Assembly: GCA_035541995.1 (NCBI GenBank)
Contig: DATKMG010000719.1
Span: forward strand, 1-6,047
Length of the DNA stretch: 6,047 nucleotides
Direction: 5' to 3'
From: DATKMG01 sp035541995
GTDB taxonomy: Bacteria; Acidobacteriota; Terriglobia; Versatilivoradales; Versatilivoraceae
Part shown: in pieces, positions 1 through 5,709 of the stretch
How positions within the stretch are numbered: the first letter of the stretch is position 1
Layout of the letters: each line of letters starts with the position of its first letter
Translations under genes and position numbers: made by a program
The notes under the pieces: generated by a model
Database searches by the model: none
Seen by the model: only the letters and a program-made list of their open reading frames with translations
What the model was told of the DNA's origin: nothing

Positions 1-71
1 AAATTGAGTCCCAAACAATACCACCAGAGCGAGTTATAGGTGGGTTACCATCAGTCAGTTGCGGAAGCACC
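1..71. repeat. 71-base dispersed direct repeat, copy 1
   Basis: This block aligns without gaps to 1039-1109. By hand I count 57 of 71 identical bases, with strongest conservation at the AAATTGAG start, in GAGTTA.AGG, and in the GCG.AAGCACC end. The copy begins at the window edge, so it may extend further left. It lies just past the stop codon of the HAD-like gene. Neither copy has a convincing reading frame: one minus-strand frame is open in copy 1 but interrupted in copy 2. It is therefore more likely an extragenic dispersed repeat than a gene fragment. The family is not recognised. Confidence 0.7.
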
Positions 72-90
72 GGAACAGTCAGTGCGGAGC
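52..90. repeat. Short imperfect tandem duplication at the end of the HAD-like gene
   Basis: CAGTCAGTTGCGGAAGC (52-68) is followed at 76-90 by CAGTCAGTGCGGAGC, the same word lacking two single bases. The first unit lies inside the 71-base repeat and the second overlaps the last codons and stop of the HAD-like gene. This suggests that the 3' end of the gene was remodelled by a small duplication at the repeat boundary. Confidence 0.5.
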
Positions 91-489
91 CTTTCTGACC
101 GCACTCATGCCTGCTTTGCAAGCACCGGTGACATTGTTGACATCATCGTCTATGAAAAGGCACTCGGAGGTTTCTACGCCGAGCTGGTCGGCTGCGAACT
201 GATAGATATGCACATCAGGTTTGTTAGCATGGGCTTTCTGGCTCGTAATGAGTCCCCGTTGGTCGAGAAATGGTAAGATTCCGGCGGCTGCCAACATGGT
301 TTCAGCGTCCTTGGTTGTCCAGTCATCCGGAATATTCGTAATCACTCCAGCCATAATGCTAGAAACTTTTAGCAAGCTTCTTAACAGGTCGACCGTATCG
401 CTGAAGGGTGTGAGTGTCTTGGTTTGCAGATCAACGACGCCCAGCGTACCACCGATGTCGAAGAAAACTGCCCTGATCGGTTTCGACAT
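79..489 (-). CDS. Compact HAD-superfamily hydrolase-like protein
   Basis: The 136-residue product has the four haloacid dehalogenase core motifs in order: motif I FFDIGGTLG near residues 9-17 with nucleophile Asp11, motif II Thr in VITN near 49-52, motif III Lys in HANKPD near 87-92, and motif IV FIDDDVNN near 112-119. Such enzymes usually hydrolyse phosphate esters in the cytoplasm through an aspartyl intermediate; the substrate cannot be told here. The second motif I Asp, normally the acid/base of phosphatases, is replaced by Gly (DxG), so activity may be altered. At 136 residues it is shorter than most HAD phosphatases (about 200 or more) and has no obvious cap domain. An in-frame TGA lies 15 bases upstream of the chosen ATG, and GAGG lies 7 bases before it, which fixes the start. 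The C-terminus ends in a small duplication next to a dispersed repeat, so the tail may be truncated. Nothing links it to the kinase operon beyond proximity. Confidence 0.8.
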   Translation of the reverse strand: MSKPIRAVFFDIGGTLGVVDLQTKTLTPFSDTVDLLRSLLKVSSIMAGVITNIPDDWTTKDAETMLAAAGILPFLDQRGLITSQKAHANKPDVHIYQFAADQLGVETSECLFIDDDVNNVTGACKAGMSAVRKAPH

Positions 490-802
490 ACCAAAGCCTC
501 GGCTTCAAATTTTTTGCCCAGAAACCTCCTCAGTATACCGCAGCAATCGCTCGACCCGAACCTGTTTCTCACTATTTCTTGGTTGGTTCTAATTCTGCTC
601 AGGCCAAGGATGGTACTCACGGTGATCCGTTTGACTCGATCTATGGACGATTTATTGATCTATTCAAGCCTTCGACACTGAGAGCCGCAACTTCATCAAA
701 GGTAGCTCGCTGGTGCTGACGTTGATGATATGCAGTACCTGTTGTCGAACAGAACGTCATTCCACAAGCCTGACACTGGTAGCGACGACGCCTTCCCTCC
801 AC
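477..802 (+). pseudogene. Frameshifted coding remnant, unrecognised family
   Basis: No intact gene is present, but three consecutive frames read like natural protein. Frame a (477-716, opened by TGA at 474 and closed by TGA at 717) has no ATG or GTG start and contains HYFLVGSNSAQAKDG and DPFDSIYGRFIDLF. Frame b (about 659-720) contains FDTESRNFIKGSSLVL. Frame c (about 706-790) contains GADVDDMQYLLSNRTSFHKP. Reading a, then b, then c requires two small indels, near 660 and near 710, and gives one continuous protein-like segment of about 100 residues. The composition, rich in Asp, Phe, Tyr and Gly with few improbable runs, supports former coding. The right end abuts the palindromic element at 803, which may have interrupted it. 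Chance open frames cannot be excluded without a database search. No function is assigned. Confidence 0.35.
532..560 (-). promoter_or_regulatory. Candidate sigma70-like promoter for the HAD-like gene
   Basis: On the minus strand, TATACT (537-532) is a good -10 box (5 of 6). It lies 17 bases after a poor -35, TTCGGG (560-555, 2 of 6). Initiation near 525 would leave a leader of about 36 bases before the ATG at 489. The spacing is right but the -35 is weak, and the site overlaps the presumed plus-strand coding remnant. Confidence 0.3.
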
Positions 803-915
803 CTAATACAAACGCAGTTAAAAACGTTCAAAATCGGATCCATGGTAGGGCGGATGGTCCCCATCCGCCGCAGGCAATGCAGAGCATTGCCCCTACCTTA
901 GTTCGTTTGTATTAG
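803..915. mobile_element. MITE-like palindromic element with 12-base terminal inverted repeats
   Basis: The ends are perfect inverted repeats, CTAATACAAACG (803-814) and CGTTTGTATTAG (904-915). Inside, GGTAGG (844-849) pairs with CCTACC (892-897) and encloses two perfect hairpins: GCGGATGG (850-857) with CCATCCGC (861-868) around a TCC loop, and GGCAATGC (873-880) with GCATTGCC (884-891) around an AGA loop. The fold is a Y-shaped three-way junction available on either strand. No transposase is encoded, which fits a miniature inverted-repeat element mobilised in trans. The left arm carries about 29 unpaired bases (815-843) against 6 on the right, so the element is asymmetric. No clear target-site duplication is visible, only CC and GT flanks. 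The GTAGGGGC-type core resembles hairpin repeats scattered in many environmental bacterial genomes (general recollection, not tested). Confidence 0.75.
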
Positions 916-1038
916 TAGCCTTGTAGAAGCCATGACGAATGACGACACTTCTCTTCCCAAGGGGATGGCAGTGCCGGTTGGGACAGTTGAGACGCTTCAT
1001 GGTTGGTAGACCGCGCCGGGGGCGAAACTAATTTCCTA

Positions 1039-1109
1039 AAATTGAGCCTCAAACTGTACCACGGGAGTGAGTTACAGGTAGGCTACCAACAGTTTGTTGC
1101 GTAAGCACC
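1039..1109. repeat. 71-base dispersed direct repeat, copy 2
   Basis: This is the second copy of the repeat at 1-71, in the same orientation and offset by 1038 bases. The 14 mismatches are spread along the block without a clear three-base rhythm, which argues against a conserved coding frame. The two copies bracket the HAD-like gene, the coding remnant and the palindromic element, so recombination between them could delete or amplify that segment. Confidence 0.7.
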
Positions 1110-1187
1110 ATTTTCTTTGCCATCAGGAACCTTACCGCCAGAACGCCAGGTGTTTGGCCGCGTTCGACTACTTTTTTCGTCGAGTGC

Positions 1188-1203
1188 CGTGATCACTCAC
1201 GGT
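1188..1203. other. Small perfect hairpin downstream of the radical SAM gene
   Basis: CCGTGA (1188-1193) pairs perfectly with TCACGG (1198-1203) around a TCAC loop. It lies about 100 bases past the stop of the radical SAM gene. On the minus strand it is followed by A residues rather than T residues, so it is not a canonical intrinsic terminator. A role in mRNA 3' stability is possible but unsupported. Confidence 0.3.
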
Positions 1204-1301
1204 CTAATTAATGCGAGCAATAAGGCTCTCCTTTCTTTGCTTTGACAATTGGTCCAGTTTTCAGAAATCCCTACACATGTGGCGCAAAGAGAACTCGCTG
1301 T

Positions 1302-2531
1302 TCATCCGAGAGGCACTGGCTCATTTCCGTCATAGGTCGATGAAAAAACCGCCGCAGACCCCTCCGATGCCAACCTTTTCAGTGTCGAATTGAGTTTCTC
1401 CAAGGGATTCGCCATGTACGGGAATTGTCGGCGGTACTTAAGTGCTACCTGGTTGAAGGCACAAATGAAATCGGGAATGCGATTCGGATCTTTGCTTGCT
1501 GGATCATATGCAATCGAGACAGGGCATACCCAGCAATCATCAAGATACGGGCATTCAGCGCACCTGCCGTAGGATGAGTGCCTCTTCTCCTTCCCTCTGA
1601 AAAGTCCTGCGTTCTTCACCGCCCCTTCATAGGCAGCGCGGCGAGAGTGGAACTCCGCATCACCCAAATCTCCCATCCTGAGAGGACCCGCAAACGACCT
1701 GAACATCTCGGAAGCAACCTCCTGGTAAGACTCAGCGAAAAGCACGCAAGCATATACCTGCCCATCTGTATCGACCACGATGGTTTCCCCGGTCTCCGCG
1801 CTGCACCGGATACTGGTTGTTTCTGTTCTTTCGCTTTGGTTCTTGGTCTTTCGAAAGATCTCCAGTGGGACCTCGCCAGTCTGCTTGAAATGACGAAGGC
1901 TCTCCTCATAAATCCGGCCGAACTGAGAATCGAGTTCGTCAATGACACCATGCTTCCATCCCGGAGAGGGAGTGAGACTGGGAGATATGCCGATTTCACG
2001 AACCCCTTTTTGCACCAAGTACCGGATCGAATCAGCGAAATAGGGGACCGTGCTCGGAATTTGGACCGTGCTTACACGCAGCCTGGACTTGAACAGGTCA
2101 GAATTATTTACCCTTAGCCGATCCAACAAATCATTAAGATCCTGGAAGCTTTTTCGCCCCCTGTGGTCTTGTGCCGGTTCAATTCCGTCAAAGCTCAATT
2201 GAACCTTGAATTTGTGCTCGTCGAGGAAGGCAGCAATCTCCTCAGTCATCAAAAGACCATTGGTGCTGATCGCAAAATCGAGACGCTTCCCGGGCATCAT
2301 TTTCTTCGAGACATAACTCACAGCCTCGGAAATCATCGACCATTCAAGGAGAGGCTCACCGCCCACAAACGACAACTCAATTTCCGGGGAAGTGGAGGTG
2401 AGAGCCAGGTCCAGAGAGGCGCTGAGGGTGGCCCGAGTCATCCTCAGTGCCTTTTTGGCGGTCTGGTAGCAGTAACTGCAGTGCATATTGCATTCAGCAG
2501 TCAGGATTAGGACTATACGTCCAATTTCCAT
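1302..2531 (-). CDS. Radical SAM/SPASM-domain protein, probable peptide-modifying enzyme
   Basis: The product is about 409 residues from the ATG at 2531. It carries the radical SAM cluster motif CNMHCSYC (CX3CX2C) near residues 14-21, which binds the [4Fe-4S] cluster that cleaves S-adenosylmethionine. FVGGEPLLEW (near 55-64) and ISTNG (near 88-92) are typical of the barrel. The C-terminal SPASM region has seven Cys: CX13GX4C near 243-262, then CX2CX5CX2C near 324-336, and a last Cys near 357, enough for auxiliary Fe-S clusters. SPASM proteins mostly modify ribosomal peptides or activate sulfatases; the substrate is unknown, and the 101-residue protein encoded just upstream is an obvious candidate (inference). 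The start is uncertain: an in-frame TTG (2555) and GTG (2543) also exist and none has a strong ribosome binding site. I prefer the ATG because related enzymes usually begin shortly before the CX3CX2C motif. It is the last gene of the kinase operon. Confidence 0.85.
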   Translation of the reverse strand: MEIGRIVLILTAECNMHCSYCYQTAKKALRMTRATLSASLDLALTSTSPEIELSFVGGEPLLEWSMISEAVSYVSKKMMPGKRLDFAISTNGLLMTEEIAAFLDEHKFKVQLSFDGIEPAQDHRGRKSFQDLNDLLDRLRVNNSDLFKSRLRVSTVQIPSTVPYFADSIRYLVQKGVREIGISPSLTPSPGWKHGVIDELDSQFGRIYEESLRHFKQTGEVPLEIFRKTKNQSERTETTSIRCSAETGETIVVDTDGQVYACVLFAESYQEVASEMFRSFAGPLRMGDLGDAEFHSRRAAYEGAVKNAGLFRGKEKRHSSYGRCAECPYLDDCWVCPVSIAYDPASKDPNRIPDFICAFNQVALKYRRQFPYMANPLEKLNSTLKRLASEGSAAVFSSTYDGNEPVPLG

Positions 2532-2549
2532 TCCGACGGACACAATTTT

Positions 2550-2582
2550 CCCCAATGATCAAACTCGACGAGAGACTTGGGG
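2550..2582 (-). promoter_or_regulatory. Inverted repeat at the 5' end of the radical SAM gene
   Basis: On the minus-strand transcript, CCCCAA (2582-2577) can pair with TTGGGG (2555-2550) around a 21-base loop. The 3' arm contains the alternative TTG start and lies about 20 bases before the preferred ATG. A hairpin here could modulate translation or processing between the small gene and the radical SAM gene. The stem is only six pairs with a large loop, so chance is a real alternative. Confidence 0.3.
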
Positions 2583-2591
2583 TATAAGATT

Positions 2592-2897
2592 CTACTTAGT
2601 ACCAAGCTTATCTCGAATTTGATTGATTGAATTCGCCATGTCCCGGTAGATAGTTGTCAGATTGTCCATCAGTACTTTGAGATGATCAACAGTCACTCTT
2701 CCGACCTCAGTATCTGGAATTTTTTTAAAACATCTGGAGGTCACTGGAGGTGGCGGCGGAATATTTTTGCCCACCGTCGAAGACAGCTTGCCTCTGTATT
2801 CATCCAGAGCTCTGTAGACCTCTAAACCTTCCCTAGCGGCATTCGTCAAAGTTTCTATGTGTTCTTTTAACTCATGCAGTTGTAAATCACGCACCAT
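2592..2897 (-). CDS. Small helical protein with a five-proline hinge, candidate radical SAM substrate
   Basis: This 101-residue protein is not recognised. Residues 1-39 (MVRDLQLHELKEHIETL onward) look like an amphipathic, charged helix. A linker with a PPPPP run at about 47-51 and the only Cys at 56 follows, and residues 66-98 (VTVDHLKVLMDNL and beyond) form a second likely helix, so a helical hairpin is expected. There is no signal peptide or membrane segment. The start is ATG 2897, because GGAG lies 6 bases upstream; the TTG at 2903 overlaps that site and is rejected. The gene begins 17 bases after the kinase stop and ends about 60 bases before the radical SAM gene, so it is cotranscribed. 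It could be a RiPP precursor or leader-like partner for the SPASM enzyme, or a regulator or phosphorylation target of the kinase. It lacks a double-Gly leader cleavage site or a Cys-, Gly- or Ser-rich C-terminal core, which weakens the precursor reading. Confidence 0.8.
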   Translation of the reverse strand: MVRDLQLHELKEHIETLTNAAREGLEVYRALDEYRGKLSSTVGKNIPPPPPVTSRCFKKIPDTEVGRVTVDHLKVLMDNLTTIYRDMANSINQIRDKLGTK

Positions 2898-2904
2898 TTT
2901 CAAC

Positions 2905-2912
2905 TCCTTTCA
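2905..2912 (-). promoter_or_regulatory. Ribosome binding site of the small gene
   Basis: The minus strand reads AAAGGAGT between the kinase stop (2917-2915) and the ATG at 2897. GGAG sits 6 bases before the ATG. It is the clearest Shine-Dalgarno sequence in the operon and decides the start of the small protein. Confidence 0.6.
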
Positions 2913-2914
2913 GT

Positions 2915-5545
2915 TTAGAAAGTACCTTTAGCTGCAATAGACATCCAGACATGCCCCCGCAGTTCAACCTTGGAAAAAGCCAACCCCTTGCCGTCTCTTG
3001 TAATATCGAAGAGTCCTAATTCTGGCGAAGTCCCTAATCCAAATTCTACCTCGGGCCAAAAAGGCGAACTGTTTCCGGATTTGGGATCGACACTGCGCAA
3101 GCTGACCCTATTCTGCCCCCAACTTCCGCTCGCCAGAATATCTCCAGTGGCTGCGTCCCAGTGAAGACAACGTGCGTCCGCCCCGCTGGTCAGCTTGAAG
3201 GCGGGCCCACTGGCATCGGCCGGAACTAGCCAGACTTCAGATTGATCTCCCAGCGAGGCCACAAACGCCAGTCGCTTTGAATCCAAGGACCAAGCCGGGG
3301 CCACTGCAAAAAATTCGCCTGCGGCAATCCTCTCGGGTGTACCTACAGGGTTGCCCTGTTTGACGGACGCAACCCATATCTCTCTCTGGTTGGTGACAAA
3401 GGCAATTCTCGACCCATCGAGGGACCACGCAGGATGAAAGGCCGACGGTGGAGCATGCGTAAATTGAACAGCAGATTCACCGGAGAGAGGCAGGGTCCAA
3501 ATTTCCCGGTTGTTCATTAAGATACGATAGCAGACGATCCAGCGACCGTCTGGGGAGAAGGCGGGGTGTGAGGAAATGCCCCCGAGTCCCCTCAACCGCC
3601 TTGGTGCTCCGGTGGGCTTCTGGTCTTGGATTGGCTGGAGCCACAAATCCTCTTGTCCTGGACGCATCGAAATGAAAACCACTTTACTGCCGTCAGGTGC
3701 AATGGCAGGCATAGATAGGTCGCTTCCTTGAAGTACATTCTTCTTCCCCGATCGTCGATCAAGAAGCACAATCTGGTGATTATCTTCATTTGTCGCATAG
3801 ACTAGACGCCTCCCGTCCCGCGAGACACTGGGGTGGCTTTCGGCACCCGTGCCGCTCGTCACTCTCTTCGATTGACCGCCGCTGCTGCGGATGCACCGGA
3901 GAGCGGCTGCACCCTGTTGGAATCCAACAAAATAAATGCGCCTGCTGTCCGGAGACCAGGCAGGTTCCTGTTTAAGGTGTCCGTCGCTTGTGATTCTACG
4001 CGCTCCGCCCACATTTGCATCGATAACCCAGAGCTCCTGACGGTCGACATAACAGATGGATTTACCGTCGGGAGACCAAGCGGGATTGCGAGCGTTGACT
4101 GGCTCGCCGGGATCATCTGTGATAATTCTGGTGTTTCCTGGATTCTCAAGGGAGGCGATTCCAATCCGGTAACCTGTCGGCGACAACCTGGCAAAGGCGA
4201 GCCTTGGATGATTAAGATCCGATGAGATGGCGGGATCAATAGCGTTGTCAAGGAGGAGGGTTGCACCACCTCCTTCTGCTCCGATCTTCCAGATCGCTGT
4301 TCTCCCGCCGCGGTCAGAGGTGAAGGCGATGGTGCTCCCATCCGGGAACCAAGCGGGATCGGTATCGTCTGCCAGATCGTCAGTAAGTCGACGATGTGCA
4401 TTCCCAAAAATGTCAGTGACATAGATGTTGAGATTCCCTGATTCATTGGATGCATAGGCGATTCTGCTACCGTCGGGCGATATGGCCGGTTCTCCTTCCC
4501 ACCCCGCCGAGCTGGTGACCTGGACTGACTCAAATTCCGGAATAAACGAAGAAGGCCATAATGTCCAAACTACTATGCCTACCAAGATAACTGCCACGAG
4601 CAGCAGTGCCAGGAACCAAGTTAGTTTGTCCCGGACAAACTTATGCCTGCCAAAGTCCTGACTTCCCTTTATGTCTTCAAGTTCGATCCGAATATCAGCT
4701 ACAGATTGGATCCGACGTTCAGGATCTTTCCGCAGACAATGCTCAATCAATTTACGGAGTTCTAGGGGAATATGCCTTCCGAGTGGTGGCGGCTCAGCCG
4801 ACATTACAGCTTCAATTACCGCCCTATTGGACTCACCGTTGAAGGCCCTTCGGCCCGTGACCGTTTCGTAAATTAATGCGCCGAAGCTAAAAATGTCCGA
4901 GCGTGTGTCGAGCTTCCTTGCCTGAGCCTGTTCAGGGGACATGTAAGGGGGAGTCCCCACGATTTTCCCTTCGAGGGTGGAGAGCCCTAAAGTAGAGTCA
5001 TCGGGCCCGATAGCTTGCGCGATTTTTGCCGTGCCGAAGTCGAGGATTTTGGCCAAACCCGTGTCCGTGACCATGACGTTCGAGGGTTTCAAGTCCCGGT
5101 GAATGATCCCTCTCGCGTGGGCCTCTTCCAACCCTCGTGCTACCTGGATGCCAACGTCAAGGACTTCAACTATCTTTAGCGGACGACTCCTTATCCAATC
5201 CGCCAGGGTTTTCCCCACTATTAGCTCCATGGCGATCCAGTGGATTCCGTTGGATTCCCCAATTTCATAGATGGTGGCAATGTTGGGATGATTCAGTGAA
5301 GCCAGAAGCCTGGCTTCACGTTCAAAGCGGGCCAACCTCTCCGGATCTCTGGTGAATGCGTCTGGTAAGACCTTGATGGCCACCTGGCGGCCCAAACGGG
5401 AATCACGACCCAAGTAGACTTCTCCCATTCCCCCCTTGCCCAGCAGGGACAGGACTTGGCAAGTGCCCAACTGGCAACCTACCAAAGAGACGTTTGGAGT
5501 CTCCTCTGTCATTCGAGCCGCTACCTCTACGGCAGGAGATCCCAT
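2915..5545 (-). CDS. Transmembrane Ser/Thr protein kinase with C-terminal PD40/TolB-like beta-propeller (body)
   Basis: The 876-residue body carries a complete Hanks-type kinase domain: Gly-rich loop LGKGGMGEVY near 35-44, ATP-anchoring Lys58 in VAIKVL, catalytic loop HRDLKPSN near 149-156, DFG at 169-171, and activation-segment end GTPPYMSPEQA near 197-207. It should phosphorylate Ser or Thr on cytoplasmic partners. One hydrophobic helix (WFLALLLVAVILVG, about 310-330) precedes about ten repeats of the type SPDGSRIAYAS or APDGSKVVFIS, each ending in a W/V motif, which form a TolB-like propeller probably outside the membrane as sensor or binding module. The ATG at 5545 is internal to the real protein: restoring one base near 5566 joins the leader at 5709-5527 and gives 931 residues. 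Translation from 5545 would still include the whole kinase domain. The linker before the kinase has unusual Cys (VGCQLGTCQVL) where relatives often have Arg, Pro or Tyr. It is first in an operon with the small and radical SAM genes. Confidence 0.92.
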   Translation of the reverse strand: MGSPAVEVAARMTEETPNVSLVGCQLGTCQVLSLLGKGGMGEVYLGRDSRLGRQVAIKVLPDAFTRDPERLARFEREARLLASLNHPNIATIYEIGESNGIHWIAMELIVGKTLADWIRSRPLKIVEVLDVGIQVARGLEEAHARGIIHRDLKPSNVMVTDTGLAKILDFGTAKIAQAIGPDDSTLGLSTLEGKIVGTPPYMSPEQAQARKLDTRSDIFSFGALIYETVTGRRAFNGESNRAVIEAVMSAEPPPLGRHIPLELRKLIEHCLRKDPERRIQSVADIRIELEDIKGSQDFGRHKFVRDKLTWFLALLLVAVILVGIVVWTLWPSSFIPEFESVQVTSSAGWEGEPAISPDGSRIAYASNESGNLNIYVTDIFGNAHRRLTDDLADDTDPAWFPDGSTIAFTSDRGGRTAIWKIGAEGGGATLLLDNAIDPAISSDLNHPRLAFARLSPTGYRIGIASLENPGNTRIITDDPGEPVNARNPAWSPDGKSICYVDRQELWVIDANVGGARRITSDGHLKQEPAWSPDSRRIYFVGFQQGAAALRCIRSSGGQSKRVTSGTGAESHPSVSRDGRRLVYATNEDNHQIVLLDRRSGKKNVLQGSDLSMPAIAPDGSKVVFISMRPGQEDLWLQPIQDQKPTGAPRRLRGLGGISSHPAFSPDGRWIVCYRILMNNREIWTLPLSGESAVQFTHAPPSAFHPAWSLDGSRIAFVTNQREIWVASVKQGNPVGTPERIAAGEFFAVAPAWSLDSKRLAFVASLGDQSEVWLVPADASGPAFKLTSGADARCLHWDAATGDILASGSWGQNRVSLRSVDPKSGNSSPFWPEVEFGLGTSPELGLFDITRDGKGLAFSKVELRGHVWMSIAAKGTF

Positions 5546-5709
5546 GTAACTTCCGGCCTTCTCATGGAAGCCAGCAGGGCGGAGACCTCCCCCTGCAGTT
5601 CCCCGTCTCCGACACAGGCTTGTTCGAGGAAGGCTTGGCGTTGGCCGGGTTCCCGGTCCAACGCTTGTTCCAGCAAGTGGTCGATTTGTTGAAGGCGTTC
5701 AGGATTCAT
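5527..5709 (-). pseudogene. N-terminal leader of the kinase, cut off by a one-base frameshift
   Basis: These 60 codons begin MNPERLQQIDHLLEQALD and continue to EVSALLAS at residue 48, the short helical leader usual in front of acidobacterial propeller kinases. After LLAS the frame drifts to MRRPEVTWDLLP and stops at 5527. The overlapping frame reads HEKAGSYMGSPAVEVAAR straight into the kinase body, which is what relatives show at this junction (family knowledge). Inserting one C after GCTTCC (plus-strand G near 5566) joins the two. No classical slippery heptamer precedes the site, so a mutation or sequencing indel is more likely than programmed frameshifting. The ATG at 5709 has only a weak ribosome binding site. 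An alternative is that the leader is a separate short protein translated before an internal start at 5545. Confidence 0.8.

Larger units (their letters stand above)
916..1301. other. Gene-free interval between the palindromic element and the radical SAM gene
   Basis: I see no credible gene here. A 25-codon plus-strand frame (932-1009, starting MTNDDTSLPKGM) lacks a ribosome binding site and is probably chance. The second copy of the 71-base repeat lies at 1039-1109, and a small hairpin at 1188-1203. The interval is downstream of the minus-strand operon, so transcripts would be expected to end here, but no hairpin followed by a T-run is visible on that strand. Confidence 0.5.

Noticed and set aside
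221..592. 123-codon plus-strand open frame
   Set aside because: It is antisense to the HAD-like gene, whose four motifs and ribosome binding site are clear.
803..915. CRISPR-like or riboswitch reading of the palindromic block
   Set aside because: There are no repeated units with spacers, and the structure has terminal inverted repeats at both ends with no gene start following it, which favours a mobile element.
932..1009. 25-codon plus-strand frame starting MTNDDTSLPKGM, possible peptide
   Set aside because: There is no ribosome binding site or known motif, and it sits among repeats. It is too short to support as a gene.
1167..1203. Possible intrinsic terminator (hairpins near a TTTTTT run)
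   Set aside because: The T-run precedes the hairpin on the plus strand, and on the minus strand the hairpin is followed by A residues. Neither gives a stem followed by U residues.
1578..2117. 179-codon plus-strand open frame
   Set aside because: It lies fully antisense to the radical SAM gene, whose Fe-S motifs are intact. The plus-strand product has no recognisable domain.
3859..4533. 224-codon minus-strand open frame inside the kinase
   Set aside because: It is a shifted frame of the propeller repeats. The long open stretch follows from repeated codon patterns, not a second gene.
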